In this document: positions 35,326-44,104 of the stretch, in pieces
Layout: every line of letters starts with the position of its first letter
Position numbering within the stretch: the stretch's first letter is position 1
Source of the DNA: a bacterium MS4
GTDB taxonomy: Bacteria; Bacillota; Clostridia; Oscillospirales; Acutalibacteraceae
Reading direction: 5' to 3'
Assembly: GCA_000752215.1 (NCBI GenBank)
Contig: CCFG01000011.1
Coordinates: forward strand, 317,109 to 381,108
Length of the DNA: 64,000 nucleotides
Program-made: the position numbers and the translations under genes
Notes under the pieces: model-generated
What the model saw: only the letters and a program-made list of their open reading frames with translations
The model's database searches: none
Told to the model about the DNA's origin: nothing

Positions 35326-37704
35326 ATGAATCTTTCAATGAGATGGTTAAAAGAATTCGTAACGCTTGACGATATGCCGATCCGCGATTTTACAGAAGCG
35401 ATGACCATGAGCGGCTCCAAGGTCGAGGGCTGGGAGACCGAAGGCAGCGAAATTGAAAATGTGATCATGGGAAAGGTGCTTTCTCTGGACAAGCATCCGG
35501 ACTCCGACCATTTATGGATTACGAAGATCGACACCGGTTCCGGGGAACCGATTCAAATCGTTACCGGTGCGCAGAATTTAAAGGTGGGCGACCTGGTGCC
35601 GGTCGCAATGGACAATTCCCTTCTGCCCGGCGGCAAAAAAATCAAAAAGGGCAAGCTTCGCGGCGTGGAAAGCAACGGAATGCTCTGTTCCCTCAGCGAG
35701 CTGGGGCTGACAAAGCACGACTTTCCCTATGCGATTGAAGACGGTATTTTCGTGATACAGGAGGACTGCGCGCTTGGCGAGCCCGTGTGCAAGGCAATTG
35801 GGTTCGACGACACAAAAGTCGAATTTGAAATTACGTCCAACAGACCGGACTGCTTTTCCGTGATCGGCCTTGCCCGGGAAACGGCGGCGACCTTCCATAA
35901 GTCCTTCAGCGTACACACGCCGGCTGTAAAGGCGGGAAACGGCTCCTGTAAGGGAATGCTCGACGTAAAGGTGGAAGCTCCGGACCTGTGCTCCATTTAT
36001 TCTGCCCGTGTGGTCAAGAATGTCCGCGTGAAGCCCTCCCCGCGCTGGATGCGTGAAAGGCTGCGCGCCATGGGTGTGCGCCCGATCAACAATATCGTCG
36101 ATATCACAAACTACGTCATGCTCGAATACGGCCAGCCGATGCACTCCTTTGATCTGCGTTTTATTGACGAGGGTAAAATTCGTGTGCGCCGTGCGCAGAA
36201 CGGGGAAACCATCACTACGCTGGACGGCGTCGACCATAAGCTGACCGCGAAGAATCTGGTGATCGCGGACGCCCGCAAGCCGATTGCCATTGCAGGAGTG
36301 ATGGGCGGCGAATACAGCGGAATTGTCGACGACACCACCACGATCGTGTTTGAGTCGGCATGCTTCAACGGCGCTTCCGTTCGCACGACCGCCAGAGATC
36401 AGGGAATGAGAACCGACGCGTCCTCCCGCTATGAAAAGGGGCTGGACCCCAACAACTGCCTTCCCGCGCTGGAACGCGCCTGTGAACTGGTGGAGCTGCT
36501 GGACGCCGGAGACGTGCTTGACGACAGGATTGTTGACGACCATTCCTCCGGCGAACGTACCAGAACCCATCTGGACGCGGACTGGATCAACCGCTTCCTG
36601 GATATTCAGCTGACCGCGGACGAGATGAAAGCGATCTTAAGCAAGCTGGAATGCGAATTCGACGGCGACGATATTCTGGTACCGACCTTCCGCCCCGATC
36701 TGCAGCATAAAGCCGACATTGCCGAAGAAATCGCAAGATTTTACGGTTACAATAAGATTCCGGGCACCGCGCTGGGCGGCGGCGCGCAGGGGAAATATTC
36801 CGCAAGACAAAAATTCGAGCGCACCATCAACGACACCATGCTCGCGCTGGGTGCCAGTGAGATCATGACGTATTCGTTCATCAGCCCGAAATACTACGAT
36901 AAGATCTTAATGCCGGCCGACTCGCCGCTGCGCAAGTCGATTACGATTTCCAATCCGCTCGGCGAGGATACCAGCATTATGCGTACCACGGCCCTCCCCT
37001 CCATGCTGGAGGTCCTTTCACGCAACTACAACAACAGAAATGCGGACGCGTGCCTGTTTGAGCTTGCCAGCGAGTATATCCCGACTTCGGAGGACAAACT
37101 GCCGATTGAAAAAACCAATCTGATCGTTGGAATGTACGGCAATCACGCCGATTACTTTACGGCAAAAGGAATGGCAGAGCAGATTTTGGAAAAACTTTGC
37201 GTATACGGCTGGGAAATCGAGGCTTCTTCCGAAGAGCCCAGTTATCACCCGGGGCGCTGCGCCGTGCTGAGCATTGACGGAGAACGTCTGGGCATGATCG
37301 GGGAAATTCATCCGAAGGTCGCCGAAAATTACGGCATCGGCGACAGAGTCTACTGCTTTTCGCTGGATGTAGATAAAATGTATGAATACGCGAAGTCTGA
37401 AAAGACGTATACTCCCCTTCCGAAATTCCCCGCGGTGACCCGCGACCTTGCTCTTCTCTGCGACGACAGCACTCCCGTGCTGACGCTTGAGAAAGCCATT
37501 ATCCGCGGCGCCGGAAACCTGCTGGAAAAAATCAAGCTCTTTGACGTTTATAAGGGTGAGCAAATCGATTCCAGCAAGAAGAGCGTCGCGTTCAGCGTTA
37601 CCCTGCGCTCTGCAGACAGCACACTGACGGATGAGCGCATTGCCGGAACGATGAAAAAAATCATGAAGGAGCTTGAAAAGGCCGGCGCTATTTTACGTTC
37701 ATAA
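35326..37704 (+). CDS. pheT: Phenylalanyl-tRNA synthetase beta subunit
   Basis: Structural and editing subunit (792 residues). In order: an N-terminal tRNA-binding OB domain (about residues 40-150, with HPDSDHLWI), the B3/B4 editing domain in the middle (IAGVMGG near 325), the B5 domain and catalytic-like core, and a C-terminal ferredoxin-like anticodon-binding domain (PKFPAVTRDLALLCD to DERIAGTMKK). Normal length, good AGGGGG-type site, coupled to pheS. Confidence 0.97.
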   Translation: MNLSMRWLKEFVTLDDMPIRDFTEAMTMSGSKVEGWETEGSEIENVIMGKVLSLDKHPDSDHLWITKIDTGSGEPIQIVTGAQNLKVGDLVPVAMDNSLLPGGKKIKKGKLRGVESNGMLCSLSELGLTKHDFPYAIEDGIFVIQEDCALGEPVCKAIGFDDTKVEFEITSNRPDCFSVIGLARETAATFHKSFSVHTPAVKAGNGSCKGMLDVKVEAPDLCSIYSARVVKNVRVKPSPRWMRERLRAMGVRPINNIVDITNYVMLEYGQPMHSFDLRFIDEGKIRVRRAQNGETITTLDGVDHKLTAKNLVIADARKPIAIAGVMGGEYSGIVDDTTTIVFESACFNGASVRTTARDQGMRTDASSRYEKGLDPNNCLPALERACELVELLDAGDVLDDRIVDDHSSGERTRTHLDADWINRFLDIQLTADEMKAILSKLECEFDGDDILVPTFRPDLQHKADIAEEIARFYGYNKIPGTALGGGAQGKYSARQKFERTINDTMLALGASEIMTYSFISPKYYDKILMPADSPLRKSITISNPLGEDTSIMRTTALPSMLEVLSRNYNNRNADACLFELASEYIPTSEDKLPIEKTNLIVGMYGNHADYFTAKGMAEQILEKLCVYGWEIEASSEEPSYHPGRCAVLSIDGERLGMIGEIHPKVAENYGIGDRVYCFSLDVDKMYEYAKSEKTYTPLPKFPAVTRDLALLCDDSTPVLTLEKAIIRGAGNLLEKIKLFDVYKGEQIDSSKKSVAFSVTLRSADSTLTDERIAGTMKKIMKELEKAGAILRS

Positions 37705-37726
37705 GCTTCTGTTCACAAATTAGTTC

Positions 37727-37755
37727 TTGAAATTATTGTATGTATGTTGTATGAT
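37727..37755 (+). promoter_or_regulatory. Sigma-A promoter for ireB
   Basis: TTGAAA (37727-37732) and TATGAT (37750-37755), 17-base spacer, 21 bases before the ireB ATG. Confidence 0.65.
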
Positions 37756-37776
37756 GTCAGTATCGGAGGTGTTTCC

Positions 37777-38022
37777 ATGCTTGATAAAACGATGACCTTT
37801 TCGCTCGGCACCGACCGTGAAGAGGATATTAAAAAAACACTCACCTTGGTGTATGATGCTTTGAAGGAAAAGGGATACAATCCCATCAGCCAGATTGTCG
37901 GCTACATTCTTTCCGAGGATCCGACTTATATCACTACACACAATAATGCCCGCAGCCTGATTCGCAGAATCGACCGCGACGAGTTGCTGCAGGTATTGTT
38001 GAAATCCTATTTGGGTGAGTAA
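37777..38022 (+). CDS. ireB: IreB-family regulatory phosphoprotein
   Basis: 81-residue protein of the IreB / YrzL (UPF0297) family, in which N-terminal threonines are targets of the PASTA kinase in enterococci. Typical segments are [20 protein letters not shown] and [14 protein letters not shown]. Thr5 and Thr7 in MLDKTMTF are candidate phosphorylation sites by analogy. ATG at 37777 follows CGGAGG. The usual downstream partner ruvX (yrrK) is not next to it here. Confidence 0.9.
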   Translation: MLDKTMTFSLGTDREEDIKKTLTLVYDALKEKGYNPISQIVGYILSEDPTYITTHNNARSLIRRIDRDELLQVLLKSYLGE

Positions 38023-38078
38023 ATCACGCACTGTTACAGAAGCACTTATGAATTGAACAGAAGGAGGACGACACACGA

Positions 38079-38378
38079 ATGAATGATGTAGAAGAAAGCA
38101 AACCTCAGTTCCCTACCTACAAGGGCAAGCCGTTGGTGCGTAGCGGTGATGTGATTTATTACGGAAGCATGCAGGATAAATATGTTGTAAAGCTTGAGAT
38201 AAAGAGCAAAAAAAAGGTTCAGGACCTTGACGTTGCGGACCGGGTCACCATACAGCTGATGTATACGGATCAGAACATCCGTTCACGCAAACAGATTGTA
38301 AAATCCAGTGAAAAAACCGGGCTTTACCTTGCAATGGATATTGCGGACGCCTGGCTGACCAGGGCGCTTGCAGAATAG
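38079..38378 (+). CDS. Unrecognised small conserved-looking protein
   Basis: 99 residues, with no family I can name. The protein is soluble and charged, with short beta-like segments: GDVIYYGSMQDKYVVKLEI, then KKVQDLDVADRVTIQL and a final helix MDIADAWLTRAL. The pattern suggests a small beta-barrel or antiparallel sheet followed by a helix. A strong AAGGAGG lies 11 bases before ATG. It follows ireB by 56 bases and ends just before a terminator, so it is probably expressed with ireB. Confidence 0.7.
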   Translation: MNDVEESKPQFPTYKGKPLVRSGDVIYYGSMQDKYVVKLEIKSKKKVQDLDVADRVTIQLMYTDQNIRSRKQIVKSSEKTGLYLAMDIADAWLTRALAE

Positions 38379-38390
38379 ATCATATAATGA

Positions 38391-38424
38391 AGGGCGATAC
38401 GGAAAATTCCGTATCGCCCTTTTT
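38391..38424 (+). terminator. Intrinsic terminator after ireB unit
   Basis: Stem GGGCGATACGGAA / TTCCGTATCGCCC with a 2-base loop, followed by T5 on the plus strand. The minus strand has only a weak T tract for the converging purine operon. Confidence 0.88.
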
Positions 38425-38428
38425 GTAT

Positions 38429-39688
38429 CTATTTCCCGATATCCCGCCGGTAATGAGCACCCTCAAACCGGATTTTGCCAGCGCAGGCATAAGCCTTTTC
38501 AAGCGCCTCGTCCAAAGTGCCGCCCAGCGCGGTGACCCCCAAAACACGGCCGCCGTTGGTGTAGAACCGACGGTCCCGATACAGCGTTCCCGCGTGGTAG
38601 ACGGTGGCGCCCTCCACCTGTCCGTAATCGTCAAGGCCGGAAATTTCGATTCCTTTGGCATAGCTTCCGGGATATCCGCCGGAAGCCATCACGACACAGG
38701 CACAGGCTTCCCGACTCCATTCGATCGGCTGGGAGTCCAGCCGTTCGTCGACGACCGCCTCCAGAATCTCTACGAAATCGGTCTTCAGCCGGGGCAGGAC
38801 CACCTGTGTTTCCGGATCGCCGAAACGGCAATTGTATTCGATCACCTTCGGCCCGTCCTTCGTCAGCATCAGACCGAAATACAGGCATCCCTTGAACGTT
38901 CTGCCTTCCCGGTTCATCGCCTCTACGGTCGGCAGGAAGATGGTCTTCATGCACAGCTCCGCCATTTCTTCGGAGTAATACGGGTTCGGGCTGATTGTGC
39001 CCATTCCGCCGGTATTCAGGCCCTTGTCCCCGTCCAGCGCTCGCTTGTGGTCTTTGGATGAAACCATCGGTTTCAGGCATTTTCCGTCCGTGAACGCCAG
39101 CACCGAAACTTCCGGCCCGGTAATAAATTCTTCCACCACCACTCGGTTGCCGGAGGCTCCGAACACCTTATCCTCCATGATCGTTTTTACCGCGTCGTGC
39201 GCCTCGTCGTCATCGGCGGCTATAATCACGCCCTTTCCCAGCGCAAGACCGTCCGCCTTGACGACGATGGGATATTGGTTATTTGCCCGGATATATTCCA
39301 TCGCGGCACGCGGGTCGTCAAAGACCTCATATCCCGCGGTGGGAATATGATATTTTTTCATTAGATCCTTGGAGAATACCTTGCTGCTTTCAATCACAGC
39401 CGCGTTGGCGCGAGGGCCAAACGCACGGATTCCAGCCGATTCCAGCGCGTCCACCATCCCGGCGGCAAGCGGGTCGTCGGGAGCGACAAAAACCAGGTCG
39501 ATCCGGTTCTCTTTTGCAAACCGGACCACGCCGTCGATATCCGTTACCGGGATATCCACACACTCGGCGTCCCGTGAAATTCCGCCGTTTCCGGGAGCGC
39601 AATAGACCTTTTCCACCTTTGGGCTTTCCTTGATTTTGCGCACAATGGTATGCTCGCGGCCTCCCCCGCCGATGACCAGTATCTTCAT
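38429..39688 (-). CDS. purD: Phosphoribosylamine-glycine ligase (GARS)
   Basis: ATP-grasp enzyme (419 residues) of purine synthesis step 2. The N-terminus is MKILVIGGGGREHTIVRK. ADGLALGKGVIIA forms the ATP-grasp region, and SPNPYYSEEM and EYNCRFGDPETQVVL carry substrate and metal contacts. It is monofunctional. It is the last gene of the purine operon, 23 bases after purH. Confidence 0.96.
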   Translation of the reverse strand: MKILVIGGGGREHTIVRKIKESPKVEKVYCAPGNGGISRDAECVDIPVTDIDGVVRFAKENRIDLVFVAPDDPLAAGMVDALESAGIRAFGPRANAAVIESSKVFSKDLMKKYHIPTAGYEVFDDPRAAMEYIRANNQYPIVVKADGLALGKGVIIAADDDEAHDAVKTIMEDKVFGASGNRVVVEEFITGPEVSVLAFTDGKCLKPMVSSKDHKRALDGDKGLNTGGMGTISPNPYYSEEMAELCMKTIFLPTVEAMNREGRTFKGCLYFGLMLTKDGPKVIEYNCRFGDPETQVVLPRLKTDFVEILEAVVDERLDSQPIEWSREACACVVMASGGYPGSYAKGIEISGLDDYGQVEGATVYHAGTLYRDRRFYTNGGRVLGVTALGGTLDEALEKAYACAGKIRFEGAHYRRDIGK

Positions 39689-39711
39689 ATTATCCGCTCC
39701 TATATGTCTTA

Positions 39712-40890
39712 TTAATGGTGGAACAGCCTCATGCCGGTAAAGGCCATGGCGATTCCGTATTTGTTGCAGGTATCAATGACATTGTCGTCACGGATGGAAC
39801 CGCCCGGCTGCGCGATATATTTCACGCCGCTTTTGTGGGCGCGCTCAATATTGTCCCCGAACGGGAAAAAGGCGTCCGAACCCAGCGCGACATCCGTTAA
39901 CGTATCCAGCCAGGCGCGTTTTTCCTCACGGGTAAGCGGTTCCGGCTTCTGCGCAAAGAAATTCTCCCAGATTCCGTCCGCCAGAACGTCCATGTAATCG
40001 TCGGATATATATACGTCAATAGTGTTGTCGCGGTGGGGGCGGCGGATTCCTTCCTTAAATTTCAGCCCGAGCACCTTCGGGTGCTGGCGCAAATACCAGA
40101 TGTCCGCTTTATTTCCCGCCAGACGGGTACAGTGGATGCGGGACTGCTGCCCCGCGCCGACACCGATCACCTGCCCGCCTTTCACGTAGCAAACGGAGTT
40201 GGACTGCGTGTATTTCAGGGTGATCAGGGAAATCAGCAGATCGCGCTCAGCGCTTTCGGGAATTTCCCGATTCTCCGTTATGACATTGGAAAGCATGTTG
40301 TTGTCGATCAGGATCTCATTTCTGCCCTGCTCAAACGTAATGCCGAAAACGTCCTTATGCTCGACAGGAGCGGGCCTGTAGTCCGGCTGAATCGAGACAA
40401 TGTTGTAGCCGCCCTTGCGCTTGGATTTCAAGATGGCAAGCGCTTCCTCCGTATAGCCCGGAGCAATGATCCCGTCCGAAACCTCGCGTGCGATCAAGGT
40501 CGCCGTTTCCCTGTCGCAGATATCGGACAGGGCGATCCAGTCGCCGTAGGAAGACATTCTGTCCGCTCCCCTGGCCATAGCGTACGCGCTGGCAAGCGGG
40601 GAAAGCACGAGGTCGTCAACAAAATAAATCTTTTTCAGCGTGTCGGACAGCTCGCACGCAACCGCGGCGCCCGCGGGGCTGACATGCTTAAAAGAGGCGG
40701 CGGCGGGAAGCCCCACGGCTGCTTTCAGCTCTTTGACCAGCTGCCAGCTGTTGAAGGCGTCCAGAAAATTGATGTAGCCCGGTTTTCCGTTCAGCACCTC
40801 GATCGGAAGCTCGCTTCCATCCTGCATGAAAATGCGCGACGGCTTCTGGTTCGGATTGCAGCCGTATTTTAAAGTAAGCTCATTTGACAT
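39712..40890 (-). CDS. purH: AICAR formyltransferase (PurH without cyclohydrolase domain)
   Basis: 392-residue protein that corresponds only to the transformylase part of PurH, which makes FAICAR from AICAR and 10-formyl-THF. It has the segments AASFKHVSPAGAAVA, KYTQSNSVCYVKGGQ (conserved Lys and Ser), GAGQQSRIHCTRLAG and SDAFFPFGDNIERA. The N-terminal MGS-like IMP cyclohydrolase domain of normal 510-residue PurH is absent. The adjacent upstream gene supplies a different cyclohydrolase. Confidence 0.92.
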   Translation of the reverse strand: MSNELTLKYGCNPNQKPSRIFMQDGSELPIEVLNGKPGYINFLDAFNSWQLVKELKAAVGLPAAASFKHVSPAGAAVACELSDTLKKIYFVDDLVLSPLASAYAMARGADRMSSYGDWIALSDICDRETATLIAREVSDGIIAPGYTEEALAILKSKRKGGYNIVSIQPDYRPAPVEHKDVFGITFEQGRNEILIDNNMLSNVITENREIPESAERDLLISLITLKYTQSNSVCYVKGGQVIGVGAGQQSRIHCTRLAGNKADIWYLRQHPKVLGLKFKEGIRRPHRDNTIDVYISDDYMDVLADGIWENFFAQKPEPLTREEKRAWLDTLTDVALGSDAFFPFGDNIERAHKSGVKYIAQPGGSIRDDNVIDTCNKYGIAMAFTGMRLFHH

Positions 40891-40905
40891 TTCAGCGCCC
40901 TCCTG

Positions 40906-41613
40906 TTAATCGTGGTTTTTGTTGATGATTCTGGTTTCCGTCAGCCCGGTTTTCAGGTTGATGAAACGGGTAAACAGAGAAACCTTATTTTCTTCAGACA
41001 GGTTTTCCCAGAGCTTCTGCGTAAAATGGTCAATCTGGCCGGAAATACCGACCAGCGTCGGCTCGCCCTCAAAGGAAGGAAGGGGATTGCCGTCTCCCTG
41101 ATAAGTATGGATAAAATGCCCTTCTCCGCTGACCGGCGAGGAATATTCATAGAAAAAACGCTGCGCGGAGGCCGGATTTCCGTTTGCGCTTTTCAGAATG
41201 GACAGCCGATAGCTTCCGTCCGCTTCCACAATACCGGAAACACGGGGCGTAAAATTCGGCCCGTCCGGTTCAAAGGTACGCGTGCGCAGAGCGGACTCAA
41301 AAGTCTTTCCCGCCTCTAAAAATTCATAGACCGTGTCGGTCTGGTCGCCGTTTGTCACAATGGTGGTCCCGCCGAAAACCCTGACCGGCGAATAGATAAT
41401 CAGGGAAGGATCGCTCAGCTTGTCCGGGTCGAACGCCTGTGTGCGAATTCCTTCGCCGTCCTCCATAAAGACTCGGTTGCGGCTGTTCTCACTGCGCCCC
41501 ATGATAAAATAGGCAATCACGGCGTTTTTTCCGTCCTCGCTCCTGCCGAGAATGATCCCGCGCCCCGGATACGCATTGGACGACAGATTGCTTTCAATAT
41601 TCTGTATTTCCAT
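40906..41613 (-). CDS. purO: IMP cyclohydrolase, PurO-like
   Basis: 235-residue protein matching the archaeal-type IMP cyclohydrolase family (Ntn-hydrolase fold), which closes FAICAR to IMP. Features are SSNAYPGRGIILGRSEDGK at the N-terminus, VIAYFIMGRSENSRNRVF and the HTYQGDGNPLPSFEGEP segment. It sits 15 bases upstream of the truncated-form purH, so the two-gene pair replaces bifunctional PurH. The symbol is by family, not by experiment. Confidence 0.88.
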   Translation of the reverse strand: MEIQNIESNLSSNAYPGRGIILGRSEDGKNAVIAYFIMGRSENSRNRVFMEDGEGIRTQAFDPDKLSDPSLIIYSPVRVFGGTTIVTNGDQTDTVYEFLEAGKTFESALRTRTFEPDGPNFTPRVSGIVEADGSYRLSILKSANGNPASAQRFFYEYSSPVSGEGHFIHTYQGDGNPLPSFEGEPTLVGISGQIDHFTQKLWENLSEENKVSLFTRFINLKTGLTETRIINKNHD

Positions 41614-41615
41614 GC

Positions 41616-42245
41616 TCAGTCCTCCTTAATGACGGTTCTTCCGTCAGCCACTTCAACTCTGCCTTCGCAGAACAGCGAAACCGCTTTGGGCAGCAGCTTC
41701 CATTCCGCCTGCTCCATCACCCTGCGCTGAAGGGTTTCCGGCGTATCGCCCGGCAGAACCTCCACCGCCTTTTGCAGAATAATCGGCCCTCCGTCGCAGA
41801 CCTCGTTGACAAAATGCACGGTCGCCCCCGTTACCCTGACTCCCTTCGTAAGCGCGGCCTCATGGACCTTCAGCCCATAGAAGCCTTCTCCGCAGAAGGA
41901 AGGAATCAAAGCCGGATGGACATTGATAATTCTGTTTTCATAGTGCCGGACAACCTTTTCGCTGATAATGGTCATAAAGCCAGCAAGGACGACGAGATCG
42001 ATTTCATACCGGCTCAGAATTTCCAGAAGGGAACGGTCGTAGTCCTCCTGCGCCGTAAAACTCTTTCGGAGCAGGATTTCCGTAGGAATACCCGCTTTTT
42101 CTGCGCGCTGCAGGGCAAAAGCATCTGCCCTGCCGGATACGACAAGCGCCAGCTTTCCGCCGCTGATCTCGGACCGATTCCGGGCATCAATCAGCGCCTG
42201 CAGATTTGTTCCGCCGCCGGAAACCAGAACAGCGATGTTCAGCAT
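41616..42245 (-). CDS. purN: Phosphoribosylglycinamide formyltransferase
   Basis: 10-formyl-THF-dependent GAR transformylase (209 residues), step 3 of purine synthesis. It shows [16 protein letters not shown], the [11 protein letters not shown] segment, the catalytic [11 protein letters not shown], and [19 protein letters not shown] with the conserved catalytic His and Asp. It overlaps purM by 7 bases. Confidence 0.96.
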   Translation of the reverse strand: MLNIAVLVSGGGTNLQALIDARNRSEISGGKLALVVSGRADAFALQRAEKAGIPTEILLRKSFTAQEDYDRSLLEILSRYEIDLVVLAGFMTIISEKVVRHYENRIINVHPALIPSFCGEGFYGLKVHEAALTKGVRVTGATVHFVNEVCDGGPIILQKAVEVLPGDTPETLQRRVMEQAEWKLLPKAVSLFCEGRVEVADGRTVIKED

Positions 42246-43273
42246 AGGATGACACCTTCCCCGCCGGAAACCACGTTTCCGATCACATAGGCATACTCAC
42301 CCATGGAATTCAGTTCGACGACCGCGGTATTGGCCTGCTCTTTGGAGACGACCATGCACATGCCGATCCCCATGTTGAAGGTGTTGTACATTTCGCGCTC
42401 AGGGATATTCCCCTGCCTCTGCATCATGGAAAAAACCGGCAGCTTCGGCAGGGAGGCCAGCTCGATCTTGGCCGTCGTATCGGGCTTGAGCATACGCGGA
42501 ATATTTTCAAAGAATCCGCCGCCCGTGATGTGGGAGACCGCTTTGATGCCGACCTTTTCCATCAGCGCCAGCACCGGCTTTACATAAATTTTAGTCGGAG
42601 TCAGAAGCTCTTCCCCAAGGGTATGGCCAAATTCATTGATCTGCATATTGATATTTTTCTCGCTGATATTGAAAATTTTACGGACCAGCGAAAAGCCGTT
42701 GGAGTGAACGCCGGAGGACTGCAGCCCGATGATCGCGTCTCCGACCTCAATTTCAGACCCGTCAATGATACGGTCCCTGTCGACCATTCCGACGGAGAAA
42801 CCCGCCAGGTCGTATTCGTCAACGGGATAAAAGCCGGGCATTTCCGCCGTTTCCCCGCCAACCAGCGCGCAGCCGGACTGCACACAGCCGTCCGCGACAC
42901 CGGACACGATCTGCGCAATCCTTTCCGGATAGTTTTTCCCTACAGCGAGATAATCCAGGAAAAAGAGCGGCGTTGCCCCGCAGCAAACGACATCGTTGAC
43001 GCACATTGCCACACAGTCGATCCCAATCGTGTCATGCTTGTCCATTAAAAAAGCGATTTTCAGCTTTGTGCCGACGCCGTCCGTGCCGCTGACAAAAATC
43101 GGCGTTTTCATCCCGGAAAGATCCGGCTGGAACAGCCCGCCAAACCCGCCAATTCCCGAAACCACGCCCGGTATTTTGGTGCGGGCCACATGGTTTTTCA
43201 TCAATTCGACCGCTTTATATCCGGCGGTAACGTCGGCTCCGGCCGCTTTATAACTATCACTGAAACTTTTCAT
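42239..43273 (-). CDS. purM: Phosphoribosylformylglycinamidine cyclo-ligase
   Basis: ATP-dependent AIR synthetase (344 residues), step 5. It shows [34 protein letters not shown] and [14 protein letters not shown], then [15 protein letters not shown] at 43273 follows GGGAGG by 7 bases. The frame is open to 43330, but that longer start reads through the upstream gap. It lies 22 bases after purE. Confidence 0.95.
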   Translation of the reverse strand: MKSFSDSYKAAGADVTAGYKAVELMKNHVARTKIPGVVSGIGGFGGLFQPDLSGMKTPIFVSGTDGVGTKLKIAFLMDKHDTIGIDCVAMCVNDVVCCGATPLFFLDYLAVGKNYPERIAQIVSGVADGCVQSGCALVGGETAEMPGFYPVDEYDLAGFSVGMVDRDRIIDGSEIEVGDAIIGLQSSGVHSNGFSLVRKIFNISEKNINMQINEFGHTLGEELLTPTKIYVKPVLALMEKVGIKAVSHITGGGFFENIPRMLKPDTTAKIELASLPKLPVFSMMQRQGNIPEREMYNTFNMGIGMCMVVSKEQANTAVVELNSMGEYAYVIGNVVSGGEGVILC

Positions 43274-43295
43274 GTCCGATCCTCCCAATATTTTC

Positions 43296-43802
43296 TCACA
43301 GTTTCTGAACCTTCGCCTGCAGCGCCTCATCCTTCTTTGCGACGCCCTCCGCCATTGACTGTTTCATTTCCCGCAGCTTTGCGGCCAGCGTTTCGTCCGA
43401 AAGGGCCAGCATCTGCGCCGCAAGAATCGCGGCGTTATCCGCTCCGTCAATCGCCACGGTGGCAACCGGAATCCCGCTCGGCATCTGCACCGTCGCCAGC
43501 AGGGCGTCAAGCCCGTCGAGGGTGGAGGACTTGACCGGAATGCCGATGACCGGCAGGGTGGTGTGCGCGGCAAGCACGCCAGCCAGATGTGCCGCCTTCC
43601 CTGCCGCCGCAATGATTACTCCAAATCCGTTCTCAGCGGCGGAACGGGAAAATTCCGCGGCCGCCTGCGGCGTTCTGTGCGCGGACATCACATGCACTTC
43701 CATCGGGATTCCAAACGCTTTCATCCGCTTCACCGCAGCCGAAACGACCGGGAAGTCACTGTCGCTTCCCATGATGATCGCTACTTTTTTATCTGCCATC
43801 AT
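43296..43802 (-). CDS. purE: N5-carboxyaminoimidazole ribonucleotide mutase
   Basis: Class I PurE (168 residues) that isomerises N5-CAIR to CAIR. It shows [22 protein letters not shown] and GAAHLAG-type [22 protein letters not shown]. Two tandem ATGs follow GGAG. I chose the first at 43802. The same frame is open upstream to an ATG at 43877 that overlaps the stop of a leader ORF, which would add 25 residues encoded by the attenuator. First gene of the purine operon. Confidence 0.94.
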   Translation of the reverse strand: MMADKKVAIIMGSDSDFPVVSAAVKRMKAFGIPMEVHVMSAHRTPQAAAEFSRSAAENGFGVIIAAAGKAAHLAGVLAAHTTLPVIGIPVKSSTLDGLDALLATVQMPSGIPVATVAIDGADNAAILAAQMLALSDETLAAKLREMKQSMAEGVAKKDEALQAKVQKL

Positions 43803-43834
43803 TACACTCTCCTGTTTCCGTCGGTCCGGAGCAA

Positions 43835-43870
43835 TAAAAAACAGGCTGCACCATGAGATGGCACAGCCTG
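43835..43870 (-). terminator. Terminator within the purE leader (attenuator)
   Basis: Minus-strand hairpin with outer arms CAGGCTG / CAGCCTG, an internal 2-base mismatch and inner CCAT/ATGG pairs, followed by T6. It lies between the promoter and purE, so transcription of the operon must read through it or be relieved. Confidence 0.85.
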
Positions 43871-43876
43871 AAGCCA

Positions 43877-43957
43877 TTATAACATCCGGAATATTGGCGC
43901 AGCTTGACAGTAAACAATTCCAGTTCCCTTTAACCTACGAACGGAAGATACTGTCAT
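43877..43957 (-). CDS. Possible 26-residue leader peptide of purine operon
   Basis: ATG at 43957 is 6 bases after GGAGGGG, a strong ribosome site. It encodes MTVSSVRRLKG and 15 more residues, ending MLTAA-like at a TAA that overlaps an ATG in the purE frame (TAATG). The stem arm TGACAGTA includes the start codon, so structure and translation would compete. No run of one amino acid is evident. It could be chance. Confidence 0.35.
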   Translation of the reverse strand: MTVSSVRRLKGTGIVYCQAAPIFRML

Positions 43958-43989
43958 TGCATTCCCCTCCGACAACACATAATGTATTT

Positions 43990-44018
43990 ATTGTAGGTGA
44001 TTCCGACGATAAATTCAA
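43990..44018 (-). promoter_or_regulatory. Sigma-A promoter of purine operon
   Basis: Minus-strand TTGAAT (44013-44018) and TACAAT (43990-43995), 17-base spacer. Transcription should start near 43983, at the base of the leader rod. Confidence 0.7.
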
Positions 44019-44022
44019 TAGT

Positions 44023-44092
44023 TGTACATGCGAAAAAATTTTTTTGTACAGTTATCATGCGCAGAGCAGCTTGTCTTGTCATAATTTGTACA
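44023..44092. repeat. Three TGTACA palindromes upstream of purine promoter
   Basis: TGTACA at 44023-44028, 44045-44050 and 44087-44092, spaced 22 and 42 bases, close to whole helical turns. The first two flank an A-tract/T-tract. They lie directly upstream of the -35 and may bind a regulator. Confidence 0.35.
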
Positions 44093-44104
44093 GTATGACC
44101 CGGC

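Larger units (their letters stand above)
43835..43984 (-). ncRNA. Structured purE leader RNA, family not recognised
   Basis: About 150 nt from the predicted start of transcription to the terminator. Complementary blocks lie in nested order: CATTAT / ATAATG at the ends (43979-43984 with 43875-43880), TCGG / CCGG, perfect TGACAGTA / TACTGTCA (43949-43956 with 43905-43912), then TTCC-GTTC / GAAC-GGAA around an apical loop. Large unpaired strands separate the second and third stems. The shape is a rod with a central bubble. It does not match the purine, ZTP, PRPP or T-box patterns I know. Confidence 0.55.

Noticed and set aside
43803-44020. Purine, ZTP or PRPP riboswitch in the purE leader
   Set aside because: None of the conserved core sequences that I know for these classes is visible. 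Left as unassigned structured RNA.
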